From NCBI GenBank assembly GCA_013176395.1, contig JABMLP010000002.1:1922001-1986000 (forward strand): DNA of 64,000 nucleotides, in the 5' to 3' direction. This document shows positions 35,017 to 46,286 of the stretch, piece after piece. Under the pieces are notes generated by a model. That model did no database searches, had not been told where the DNA came from, and was given only the letters and a program-made list of their open reading frames with translations. Source of the DNA: Venturia oleaginea (lineage: Eukaryota > Ascomycota > Dothideomycetes > Venturiales > Venturiaceae). A program made the position numbers and the translations under genes. Numbering within the stretch: position 1 is the stretch's first letter; each line of letters starts with the position of its first letter.

Positions 35017-35842
35017 TGTAAGAATTTCCGATGCCAGTCTGGGTGTGTCAAAGTGAGGCAAGGTTGAAGGACGCAGTTGATTTTAGAGGCGCAGATAAAT
35101 GAGCTATGGTAAGTGTCGTGGAAGTAGCGTTGTTACCCAGCACCTCAACATAACAAATAGTACGCATCGACACTCTACTGAGACTCATCATACCATCAGT
35201 TCAAACACTTAAAGACCACCTCTTCAATTAGAAAATTACTATTGGCTCCGATTATCATTTTCAGATTGGCCGCCCATCCTAGGTACCGTGATATCGTGTA
35301 CAAAGAGAGCGTCCAGGAGTTTACCCTTTTCCTGCGGAGGACTGGGAAAACGTTGTGATCAACTCCAAAATTGCAGAGTTGGCCTTCATCTGCAATCATC
35401 CCCACCATATCAGCGTTTGAAAACTGACAATTGACAATCAGGACCAACTCACCAATCATCACCAGTGCCGAGTATACCCGTACAAACCAACCCCATCATT
35501 TGCGCAGCTACCAAGAGCCACTTAGCCCACAGCAATACTTTCCTCGTCACCAGTCGCAAAGACCAGCTCTCAGCCAAGCAAACTTCTCCATACAATCCGA
35601 GAATCGTAAGGAGCCTCATTCTAAAGATGGAAAATCTATTGTAATAAGAGTCAGCACAAAGAAGGTAAAACTGTGATAAGAACGAAAAGAACCACTACAC
35701 CAAAGCGAGAAAATTAGCTTCTTAGACCTACTATTAGAGTTGCCGTTAACCTCAAATGCCGCTAGAAAAACGTCCAAATCCCACCTTACAAAAACCATTC
35801 CAACCCCCATCTTACAAAAATATACTTTCCACCCACTCGCCA
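35017..35842. other. intergenic, no gene seen
   Basis: About 830 bp between the 2EXR gene's start and the NUP120 stop. Short open frames on both strands show no domain or coding character. Confidence 0.4.
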
Positions 35843-38800
35843 TCAAGTAAAATCCATCCCATCAGCCCCATCCCCCGAAAACGCAAAATCCCCCTGCTCA
35901 AGCTGCGCCAAGCGATCAAGCTCAGCCTGATACTCCCTCCTAACATCCTCAATGCTAACAACACATCTCTTACCCGCCACCTGTCCATTGACCTTCTCCC
36001 CATTCGACGAAGACGACCTCTCCAACATCCCGTCAGCGCCAACAACCTGCGCCTCACGGATAACCCACGCCTCCTCCGGCGCAACGCAAGCAAGCGAATT
36101 AATAAGTAATAAGTAAGCCTCGACCAATCTCTCATCAGAGGGAAGCCTCGTAGTCTCACCAGTGGCTTTGAGACGCTCAAGACGATCAAAAGCAACTTGT
36201 GCTGCTCCCCTCCAATTTCCACGCTTGACGCGCCATGCATAGAGGATTTTGTGCCATTCGGGCTTGGAACTGACGATCCAGCCTTTATCCTTTACCTTCT
36301 TCGCCAAAATGTCGTCTGCATCTTCGGCGAGACCCGTCCATGGGAAGTTGAGAAGTAGCTCGATCCGATTGTTTGCAACAACGACTTCGATGAATTGGTT
36401 GGTATGGAAGTGACGTGTGGCGGAGGGCAGGCGGTTGAGTACTGAATAAGCCTGATCGAAATCTTGTGTAGCCAGGGCGGAGGGGAATAGGTGCGATGTA
36501 AGGAGGCCAGCTTTTCGTTTCTGGTACTCCTGCTACGTGAAATAGATTAGCGACATTGATAGATTGCCTCGACACAGAGATAACCTACGATTTCCGCCTT
36601 GTTGGGCTTTTCACCGTCTTTGGCCTTTGGTTCGTTCTGTGTATGTGCTTGTAATGCAAGGTTGGCGATTTCAACAATGTGCGAGTGTGCTTTGATAGTA
36701 ACGAGGAGGGTCATTACATGCTCGTAGTATGGTGCCAAACCGTCGGCGAAGCATTGATACTCATCGGGTCGTAGGAGATCAGCTCTGTCAGAATTCCTGA
36801 CGTCAAAAGAATGTATACCTGCAAGCGTGAGTACAGTTGGATATGTCATAGTGGTAAAATCCTACTTACTCATGGAAAAGGCTGCCTTCTTAAATCTTGC
36901 CGTAGCTCCATCAGCATCCCCAGTCTTGATGCTCAACCGGCCCCGCAGATATGTGCTCCAACCTGTCTCAGGTACATAAGGCAAGAATTCGCTCGCTAGT
37001 CGAAGGTCATGGTGCTTGATCAAATCGGCCAGGACATATGCTGTAAAATTGTCGTACTGGTTAATGTTCAGATTCGTCAACCAAGCTCTACACATGTAAG
37101 TAATCAATTCTGGTGTTGGCATGTTCTCAGGAGCTTCGATGGACGGCCAATCACCGATGAACATGCTCTCGAGTAGAGTGAGGTTGTATGTTGGCTCGAT
37201 TGGCGGAGAGGGCCCACTCATCTTACGTCCAGGACTGTCTGTTGTAGACGACTTGTATTTGCGTTGTTCTTGCCGTAAGTTTGATGTCAGAAAGTTCAAG
37301 ACTGCGTATTCTTGCAACCCTCTAGCCAGCATCATGAAAAGGCGGGCTGGCTGAAAGGCTGTGTCCAGGTCTTCATCTACGTCCATCATCTCGTCATCGC
37401 CAGGCGGTACGTTGATAGCAGCGGCCAAATCTTCCGGCTCATAATTGCCCTCGAGAGACATGACTATGGACAAAAGATCGAGGAGCACATTCGTGTTCAT
37501 AGCAATCATTTCTTGCGCTGCGCGAATCATCGTTCTCGTTCCGAAACGTGTGATTAGTTCATGGGTAACCTTGCCGGAGATTTCTTCTTGCATGGTCTCG
37601 ATAATGCGTTCAAAATTTTGGGTTTGACAGATATAGAAGCCTCCGTTTTCATTGACAAGATTTTCCATTCTCTCAAAGTCGTCGTCGGAAAGTGCGTCGA
37701 GACCGACTTGTCCTTGAAGAGCATGGAAACGGTCCATGACTGACAAGTCGGACTCTTCTAGCATTTCAGCCAGAACCGAATGGTGTAGAGCATCTTGCAT
37801 AGAATTGGGCAACGAAGCTCGGTACGAGCATGCAAAGCGCAACAAACGTCCAATTTCGGCCTTTCCCTCAGAGAGCTGTTCGTTTTGCGTTGCAGTCAAG
37901 ATTCGCGAAATAGGATTCGGTGCATCCCGGTTGTACTCGCAAAATTCGATTTCGTTACAAGCACGGATGGGAGCAACAAAATCGGACGACACCGCCCACG
38001 GCAGTTGATCGCAAGGGTCCACAGCAAACGACAAGGCATCACTGCGTCGCTTGTGAAGATCTCGAACAAGAATATAGTATACCTGCCATTGATCTGCGAC
38101 TCTCTTGGAGTCCAGGCCGGACCATTGTTGAGCACCTTTTCTTGAGTGGATGCCAGCGCTGGCATTGATCGCTCTCGTCAAGCGATCATTTAGCGAAGCC
38201 TTGCCTTCACGAGCTGAAGGGACATGGTTACGAGCTTTGCAGTAAACCTCCAAAGCAGTCTCCAGAGTGGGAATACTTACTCTGCCAGGATAGAGCAGCG
38301 CGCTCAGCCACTGATCCTCGATGTTGACGATGTCAGTATCCGAGAAATCCTCGGTCGGGTTGTGTGGCATGACAGCATCTAGTGCCTCGACCGTTTGCCG
38401 TCCGTGAGCAACAGCAACCCAGTCGCTTTTCCACAATTTTTCGGCTTCGTCGTCGGTTTCATGTCTCTCGTGATCGAAGTCACATGGATCAAAGTTTATG
38501 GTGAAGATCTGAGACGTCTGCCCTGCTCGTACTCGAATCCACAATCTAGTCTGCAAATGGCCTTGTGATGCGGTACCTTGAGCTGGTCGCAGATAGAATT
38601 CCTCCAAGTTCCACACAGCCGTGTCCATCAAGCGATCCATGGGTGGCGTGAAGTTGATGTCGCCGCGCATTTCTCGGATGCATTCTCTACCGCTGCCTGC
38701 AGTGGAAATCTCCCAGAACCTGAATCGATGCCGTTTCGGAGTATAAGTAGCGACATAGTAATGTTCATGTCTTGAGGGCATATCGAAAACTTGAAGTAGC

Positions 38801-39802
38801 TGCCGTTGCGAAGGTCCCATGAGATATCTCGACTCTCGCTCATCTGTCTCTCCAAGAATGTCCGCCTCGCCCAGTATCTTGCCAGTCGTCAAGTCCCAAA
38901 TCCTGAGCATGTTGTTCAGACAGACTGTGACTAGGTGTTCTTCTTCACCCTCGAAGCCAGATGGTGCTGCGGAGAGTACGGCCGTAGGTTCGAGATTCAA
39001 ATCTCCAAATGTGGTGGTTTTATGAGATTTCCATAACGATCGAGTTATTGAAGAGCCCCAGCGACCTTCTTGGAATTTTTTTTCGTACCATGCGGAACCT
39101 GTCCGTGTTAGCTTTTGGCCGCTTTTGAATATTGAAGGACTTACCGTCGTCGCCGGGTTGTCGGGTTAACTCCAAAAAGCCGCCATCTTCAAGCGAGACA
39201 AATAGCTCTTTCGAGTTTGAGGCAAATAAGCGGTAAGCCTTCGTAGTTTTCAGTACTGAAGGCTGTGAGGATCTGCACCAGCCCGGTGGCATATCTTCCG
39301 TACTCTTCAGACGTACAAAATAGTCTTTGAGCAGGGTAAGAGTCCATAGCTCGTTCGTTGTTGTAATTGCAAAGATATTGATGGCGTCTGTATCATCGGA
39401 ATCGGCAAAGTCAATGCAGAAGGGTCGTATTGCAGCTGGGAAGCGTAGTTTTAACGTCAACAGAGCTTCCGTCTTCTCCTTCACGTCTTCGCTCAGATCC
39501 ACAGATTGTATCTCCAGGGCTCTTCGATCGTCCAGTAGTCTCCAAAGAAAACTTCTTGGATACCGTCCATCGCGTCTGAAGAATACTGAGGCGTCTGTCG
39601 CTAAGTGCTCCTTCGCAAAGGTTGATTCATCGCATCCGACCTGTATATCGCTGATGACTCTCCGTTCTTGGAGGACCGTTTCCGTGAAGATTCCTGAGCT
39701 CTTTGGCGAGGGAAGTGTGATATCCACGGTTGAAGCAGTATGTGTCTGGTCAAGATTGAGGCGCGTCTCTGTGTAGAGGAACGGCGCATGCGATTGAGCC
39801 AT
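35843..39802 (-). CDS. NUP120: nucleoporin Nup120 (Nup160 family)
   Basis: Four exons (39802-39145, 39098-36870, 36818-36589, 36532-35843) encode 1,268 residues; the introns are 46, 51 and 56 bp and all join in frame. Nup120 is a scaffold subunit of the Y-shaped Nup84 complex that forms the rings of the nuclear pore. The N-terminal half reads as a beta-propeller (blade-like strands such as EHLVTVCLNNMLRIWDLTTGK at about residues 245-265). The C-terminal half is an alpha-helical stack. The third intron starts at GTAGGT inside an apparently open stretch; using it restores the helix reading KAEIQEYQKRKAG. The size fits mould Nup120 proteins. An internal acidic patch (DDEMMDVDEDLD) is the only low-complexity piece. 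Confidence 0.88.
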
Positions 39803-41256
39803 TGTTGCAGGAGGTTGCGATGATCCTGCTCATAGCATTGGAGGCCGTTTGACCAGTTCTTCGAGATAGATTCCGAGTTCAATATGTGGTGTGTTGGAGG
39901 AGAGCAATAGGATTAGGAATTGAGGAGGGTGACGGGTGTGACAAGTGTTATTGCCCGGCGCAATGTGGTTCATGTATTATTTACTGAACTGAGCTTTGAT
40001 GGGACGACGCGCCAAACTCTGCTTTACGGACTGCCTATACCGGACTCCAAATATATATACACATACGCCCATCCAATAAGCAACAATTGAAGTATCTTGA
40101 AACGCTAAGATGATGGCAATGATGGTGAGCACATTGATTACAAAAGGCCATATCGATCCAGATGCCCTTCCAATTATGTACATCTCGAAGATATCTCATA
40201 GCGGCGTTTGCCAATTGAATGCATCCTACTCTCAGACGTCACGGGTCGATGTCAAGAGCATGGCGTTGGACACTGGGTCTACTCTAAGGTAGACGTTGCA
40301 CAAATCTCGATGCCGAGATCTGCTTGCGCAGAATGACAGACCAATGAGAAGATATTGGTGCTGTAGAAAAGAGAAGAGCTCTTGACGGTGATAATTGGGA
40401 TCGCAGGTTACCTGGAATATCCATCAGTTGTCTACTAAGACGCAGACGATGCAAGAAACCTGCCATCGTGGGTCAAGTCTAGTTGCTAGGCTGGTAATTG
40501 TGGCAACGAATTTACACCACCCGTCGCCACCATATCTCTCCTCCATCCATCCACGGTTCCTAAGCGCAAAACCTATCAAACAAGAACAAAAAAAACTCTC
40601 CACAACCACAACCACCTTTAACCATCATCTCGACTCCAGCCAAACCATCTCAAGTCCACCGAATCAAACTTGACTAAAAGTATGTGCCCCCCCCCCCCCC
40701 CTCCCGAACTATACCTACCTGCGAGTAAACCCGTTGATAAAAATAAAGAACCTTAAAAATAGTGAGTCAAACTTTGGGCCTAGGGGGAGAAATAAGAACA
40801 AAACTATGAATGAGTGAATATAACATCCAAGCAGAGACGGCGAAGCAAGACACCCGTCGAGACATCGGAGATTGGCAGATAGTCAAAGCATCCCAGACTA
40901 CTCCATAGCTCCAAGGGCGCTGCCAAGTTCCTTTGTTCGACAAAATGCTGTAGAGTGAGCAGCCAAGGTGAGAGTAGTAAGACTAGATGGGGAAGATAGT
41001 AATGAGATAATTTACCACAGGACACCTCGCCATCACAATGAGGTAGGGAACATACCATCCGTTAAACCGCTCCTCTATGAACACAAGACTACCTTCATCG
41101 CTTTCGCTTATGGAAAAACCGCAAGATATCGCTCACTCGCAAACAAAGTAGACCCATAACGCCATTCATGCCAGGTATATCCTCCCCGCAAACCTCAATA
41201 ACAACGTAAAGCGACCCCCACAGTACCCCACCCATCACACACACAACATTCAACGA
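39803..41256. other. intergenic with a poly-C tract
   Basis: About 1.45 kb between the NUP120 start and the RAD51 stop. A homopolymer run of C (about 16 bases) sits near 40686-40701. It may mark a promoter element or an assembly-sensitive spot. No gene is supported. Confidence 0.4.
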
Positions 41257-42605
41257 CTAATCCTTCTCCTTCTCCAAATCCTTAGGCGAAGGATCACCAA
41301 TTCCATCCTCATTAATAGCAAACAAACAATCACTCTCAGGCAGACAAGGACTGTCATAAATCTTACATATCCGAGTCTCGCCCCTCCCTTTCTTCAAACT
41401 CAACCGCGTGGTACTAGCATGCGCAATAATATTACCACCAATTGGTTTCTTCGGGTCCGGGTTGAACATAGCAGATGGTCCACCATCGACTTGTGCAACG
41501 ACTTGATTTGTAATGACGACTGCGATGCCGAATTCGTCGGCGAGACGTTGGAGTGTGCGCATGAATTTTGCGAGGTGGGTTTGGCGCGAGGAGAGTTCGC
41601 CACGGCCCATGAAGTCCGTACGGTAGAGGGAGGTGGCGGAGTCAACGATTAGGAGGGAGAAGCGGGTTTCAGTCATCATCTGAGCGGCTTGATTGAGAAG
41701 TTGCAGTTGGTGATCGGAGTTGTAGGCGCGGGCATATGCGACGTTGTCGAGGACTTCTTCCCCGGAGAGACCATATCGGTTGGCAACTGCTAGGCAGCGG
41801 ACTGGTCTTGGAACTTGTTAGATTTTAATACTTTCACCAGAGAAGTGAACTCACCGGAATGTGCCCTCAGTATCAACGTATAGACATTTGCCTTCGCCAC
41901 CACCCATATCAAACGGCAACTGACAAGTCACAGCCAAGGTATGACAAATCTGACTCTTTCCCGTTCTGAACTCTCCAAAGATCTCCGTAATCGATCCCGT
42001 TTCTACACCCCCAGCAAGCAGTGTATCCAATTGTTTCGATCCCGTCGTTATCGAAATGAGTTCGCTTCGTCGCTGGTGCATTTCGGTCGCCGTTGTGAAT
42101 CCCATGGGTACGAGTTTTGAAGCCTCCATGAGAATCTTCGTCGCCTTCTGTTCTGAGATACCCTTAATCTGTTCCAGCGTTCTTCGAGGCCTGCAAAACG
42201 TTAGCCACCAGTAACGCAGCTCGCCAGCCCGGCGAGCGGGGCGAATGCAGCGAGCGACTCGGGAGTAACGAGCATAACGAGCCCAGAAGCGAAAATAAAA
42301 ACCCCAAAACTCACGTATAAGCAACACTCTCAACAGTATTGTACCCTGCCTCCATAATAATCTTGATATCCCTCGCCGTAAGTCCATTAACACCCTAAAC
42401 ACATCATCAGCATTTTTCCCTTGCCTCAATAGTAACCGAGTTCTCTCCGAAGGCGAAGGCGAAGGCGAAGGGCCAAAAGGGCATCTTCCAAGAACAACGA
42501 CAAAGGACAACAACATACCTCAAGCGCGGTCAACGTTGTAGGAGCACCAGGACCGCCAGAGCCATCTTCGTAGCCCGATTGGGATTGTTCGTCTTCTGCG
42601 CTCAT
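41257..42605 (-). CDS. RAD51: RAD51 recombinase
   Basis: Four exons (42605-42519, 42394-42315, 42190-41855, 41806-41257) encode 350 residues, the normal length (A. nidulans UvsC is similar). RAD51 coats single-stranded DNA and carries out strand exchange in homologous recombination. The helix-hairpin-helix domain is at about residues 30-90 ([34 protein letters not shown]). Walker A GEFRTGKS is at 128-135, Walker B LLIVD at 219-223, and the L2 region [13 protein letters not shown] follows. The short, acidic, polar N-terminus is typical. The first two introns are both 124 bp, well above the local average, and hold simple repeats. RAD51 rather than DMC1 is favoured by the MSAEDE-type N-terminus and the [12 protein letters not shown] phrase. 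Confidence 0.95.
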
Positions 42606-42982
42606 GATTGTAGATTTGTATCGTGGTTCGGGAGGTTGAGGTTGTGGATTAAATGGAGGTCAGTAGGAGGTAGGGAACGAGAGCGATTGAAGTGGCAAAA
42701 ACGCGGCGCGTCACGCAACACGTGGTCACGTTTTTTACAACACGAAAGCCCCACACAAAGAACACCATCGTTTGGTAGAGTGCAGGGAAATTGTGTTTGA
42801 TAGAGCATAGTAATTCTTGAATCAGAGAGGCTTCTAAAGCGCTATGCTACAAACATAGTGTCCAGTCATCTGCCACTACCTCAGTGTTGAGGAGTAAACT
42901 GATTTTGATACGCCATTCTATATACCGTGGTATCATATTGTATCCGATCCTCTATAGCCATCCCTATGCGCCATTCCTCCCA
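42606..42982. other. intergenic between RAD51 and the tRNA ligase gene
   Basis: 377 bp holding the RAD51 promoter. No gene is seen. Confidence 0.4.
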
Positions 42983-45805
42983 TTAGAGCTTAGAAAGCAC
43001 GCCCCTAACACTGCCCTCCAACACCACGTTTCCTGAAATCTTCTCTTCCCACATACCAGTCTCACCACCACTACCATTCTCCAACCATCGAGCAAGAAGG
43101 TCGTTGCTCTCCTTGGGCTTAACAGCAGGACTGGAAGTGCCAACCGTAACGTGAGCCATCTTGTTAACCGTCTCGAACTTTTGGCCTGACTCAGTGAATC
43201 CATTGACCAGTCGAACTACAAAGCACATAATTCGCTTGTCCCAGACAAGACGCTCGAGCTGAACTTGACATATTCCAAGCTCTGGCTCTGGTGGTGCTGC
43301 TCCGTTAGCCTTGGATGTCTCCCAGGCTGGTGCAAAGGTCTGCTGATGTATCTGAGACAGTTGCTCCCAGTATTGTGCATTCTGCGAAGCTGAGGCCTTA
43401 TGGATGAGAGTGACATGGAACTCGGGCTGCACACGACGAACTTGACACAATTTGCGGTACATGCCCGCGCTGTCAGCATCTTTGTCGCGGAATACAGCCT
43501 CCAAGATGGCATTGACACGATGAGCAGGTAGACGGACGGCGAAGAATTCGAGCTTTGGATCTTTGACTGGCTTTGCAACAGAAGGCTGGCCTCGCTCAGT
43601 TCTGGGCTGTTTGTCCATGCCGTTGTGTGCACCAGCATTGCCACTTGTGCGATCAGCCACCTTGCGCTTACCAAACATGCCACTGAGGTCATGCTTGACG
43701 GTGGCCTTGTTGTCGAGAGCCACCTCGATGGCACGGTCAAGATCGGCAGCTGTTGGCATTTCACCGAAGAGCTTTGGGTATTCTGCTTCGAGTCTGGAGA
43801 TGACAGTCTCAAGATTCTCACGCGAAGATGCGAGCGGATCTAGTCCAATGACAAGGTCGAATTGGCTGTCCGGTCGTTTTGAGGTGTCGCAAGGCTGGAA
43901 TCGTTCTATAAAACCATCCATGATGCTGATGATCTTCTCTTGGGAATCTGTGCCTGCTTGGATAGTTTGATGATTGTCACCACGGCTCAGCACACGCTGA
44001 CGTAAACCCATTCGAATATGCTCCAGTCTCTCAGGCTCATGTTCGTAGTGCAAAGCTACGAATGTGGGTTTCGGGACGACATTGGACAGATCCTTAATCA
44101 GCTGGTCGCGCTCACGTCGCTGATGATTGTTCCGGTCAGCAAAGACGACTGGATGAAGAGCGCACTCGTTCAATAATGCCTGCACGTAGCGATTCGCCCG
44201 GGTCTTGGGTCCTTGAATGTCGTCATTTTGGTATTGGCCCCATCCGAATAGATGACAGAGAGCCTTGTTGATCGTAGTCTTGCCGCAACCAATAGTGGCG
44301 ATGGGAACGAGGAATACATCCTTGGTGACAAACTGATTCTCCTCACCGTTTTCAAGCTCATCTCGGATGATATCAGCGCCTGTGAGACCACGTGAGGCAA
44401 GGAAATCATCTCGCAGAGCAATAATGCCGTGATTCGCATTGTACAGCTTGCCAAGGTTATGATCTTGTGCAAGACGCCGACGAGCGTACAGCAAATACTC
44501 TTCTGTGATCTTCTTGTGTTTTCGGATCTTGGGTGTGTGTCCCGCGATGACAGCTTTGGTACACTCGCGCCATTGTCGATACATCAGGTAAGGCTCATCA
44601 AACTTGTACTTGAAGAACCAGTCCACCAACGGACCATCTCGATTTTCCCGAGCCCGACAGCGGATGACGAAGCCTTCGGTGTCGCGTCCATCGTATGCCC
44701 CAGTCTCTGCTACCTTGTCCAAGAACGTCTTGACCTGGTTCACGTCATTTTCCATGATGTATTTTGTCTTCTTGAAGCCCCACTCGTCGGCGAATCGGTC
44801 GACTAGATGTCCAGGATATGTAACGAATTCGGGGAGGTTGAGGTTAATACCGTGTAGGTAGAGACCTGCTTGATCAGGGTTATATGCAAGAACGTGCTCT
44901 TCAAAGGCATCGTCGCAGAGTTCAGCAATAGCCGTAGCATTCATCGCCCTCAATTGACGTGCAAGGTCTGCTTTTGTCTTGCCAACTGAAGCCAAATGTT
45001 TCTCTACCCACCTCTCTCCTTGGACAGCATGGCTGAGATCGGCGTCAGCTCGTCCGCCTGTGGAGTGTTTACTGCAGACTATGAGGGAACCGTCTTCCAT
45101 GCCGGCAATGAAGATAATGCAGCCATTCTCCTTTATGCTAAGCTCATATGGTCCTTCCGTGTTCTTTTGGACAACATCCCACTCAGTTTTCTTTACTTCG
45201 CCGTGGTTGAAGAATTTGTCGTAGCCACGAACTACAATCTCGGGCTGTCCTCTTGAGTTCGTGGTGGTGAATAGTCCTCTGGCATATGTGGGAAGACCTG
45301 GCAGCTTGTAGTCCCAATCCTGCATTTTCCACGAGTCTACTGTCTGGCCGCTTGGGAGAGTAAAGGTCGTCTTCTTGCACGAGAAGGTGCCCTTGCCCTT
45401 TGTCTTCTTGAGATGGGCCGTCATCTTCTCGACTACAGCAGAGACCTGGGCGACATCTTGGGCCTTGTAAGGTGTTTGGTCGCGGTGAGCCATAGTGGGC
45501 GAGGTGAGCTCCGTCGAGGGGCCAGATGTGGATGAATTTGGTGTAGTGTTACTGTTTGTGCTATATGGGCGCGAGAGGAAGCGAAGTTGCAGTCTGATGG
45601 GCTCAGAAGCACAGTCGCGGGCTCTTCGGCTGTTATAGCTACGATGGGTATCGGTGTACCGCACTGCAGGCGGGTGTCTGCGGTCAATAGTGGAATGCGA
45701 CGAGGTGATTCTGCGGAACAAATGGTCCGTGTGTGGAGTTTTCCAAGGCACAGGTGTCGTGATAAGGCTAGAGCAGGCCTTCAGCCTTGACTCATATTTG
45801 AACAT
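42983..45805 (-). CDS. TRL1: fungal tRNA ligase (ligase, polynucleotide kinase, cyclic phosphodiesterase)
   Basis: One exon encodes 940 residues. The enzyme seals tRNA exons after intron removal and joins HAC1/hacA mRNA in the unfolded-protein response. Three domains are visible in order. First is the ligase, with the nucleotidyl lysine in SIKENGCIIF at K225. Second is the kinase, with P-loop ATIGCGKTT followed by the NDD segment. Third is the phosphodiesterase, with two HxT motifs (HVTLIHK and HVTVGTS). The usual family length is near 830. The ATG at 45493 (residue 105) would give 836 residues and the normal start, while the ATG at 45805 adds 104 residues rich in Arg, Ser and Thr with almost no acid residues early on, resembling a mitochondrial presequence. 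Two isoforms are possible; I give the longer frame. Confidence 0.92.
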   Translation of the reverse strand: MFKYESRLKACSSLITTPVPWKTPHTDHLFRRITSSHSTIDRRHPPAVRYTDTHRSYNSRRARDCASEPIRLQLRFLSRPYSTNSNTTPNSSTSGPSTELTSPTMAHRDQTPYKAQDVAQVSAVVEKMTAHLKKTKGKGTFSCKKTTFTLPSGQTVDSWKMQDWDYKLPGLPTYARGLFTTTNSRGQPEIVVRGYDKFFNHGEVKKTEWDVVQKNTEGPYELSIKENGCIIFIAGMEDGSLIVCSKHSTGGRADADLSHAVQGERWVEKHLASVGKTKADLARQLRAMNATAIAELCDDAFEEHVLAYNPDQAGLYLHGINLNLPEFVTYPGHLVDRFADEWGFKKTKYIMENDVNQVKTFLDKVAETGAYDGRDTEGFVIRCRARENRDGPLVDWFFKYKFDEPYLMYRQWRECTKAVIAGHTPKIRKHKKITEEYLLYARRRLAQDHNLGKLYNANHGIIALRDDFLASRGLTGADIIRDELENGEENQFVTKDVFLVPIATIGCGKTTINKALCHLFGWGQYQNDDIQGPKTRANRYVQALLNECALHPVVFADRNNHQRRERDQLIKDLSNVVPKPTFVALHYEHEPERLEHIRMGLRQRVLSRGDNHQTIQAGTDSQEKIISIMDGFIERFQPCDTSKRPDSQFDLVIGLDPLASSRENLETVISRLEAEYPKLFGEMPTAADLDRAIEVALDNKATVKHDLSGMFGKRKVADRTSGNAGAHNGMDKQPRTERGQPSVAKPVKDPKLEFFAVRLPAHRVNAILEAVFRDKDADSAGMYRKLCQVRRVQPEFHVTLIHKASASQNAQYWEQLSQIHQQTFAPAWETSKANGAAPPEPELGICQVQLERLVWDKRIMCFVVRLVNGFTESGQKFETVNKMAHVTVGTSSPAVKPKESNDLLARWLENGSGGETGMWEEKISGNVVLEGSVRGVLSKL

Positions 45806-46286
45806 TGGCGTGGCAGCCTGATGGCTGGTGAAGGAGAGACAATAACCGCGATGATGGTAGATGCTTTCGAGTCACGACGGTGCCACAATATCCAATGGTA
45901 CAGCCTCCCAGTCCCAGCCTTAGCTTTAAACTCAGGCTCCCACTGGTAACTAGGAGTCAAAGCTGCCTACAGCAACTCTGGGCTCAGGTATCTTTGCAGT
46001 CCTATTAAATTGACCTGCAAGTCTTCCTTTGCGTGAGGCACACCATTGACTTTCTCTTCAATCCGTTTCCATCATTCCTCCCTCAATAATTATCTCTCAT
46101 TAAAAATTGTTGAAGTCGCGTCACGAAGTTATCACGTCGATGAGCAAATTCGGCCCGAACAGACCATGCTAAGAAATTCAGGCAAAATTTAGTCACGGTC
46201 TCAGATGTACGGATGATCGGATTTGCCGCGTCAGAATGCCACCAATTCATCAACCATTATCACCATCTAAAGCCACCTCCACCACT
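45806..46286. other. intergenic, no gene seen
   Basis: 481 bp holding the tRNA ligase promoter and the 3' end of the sedolisin gene. Confidence 0.4.
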
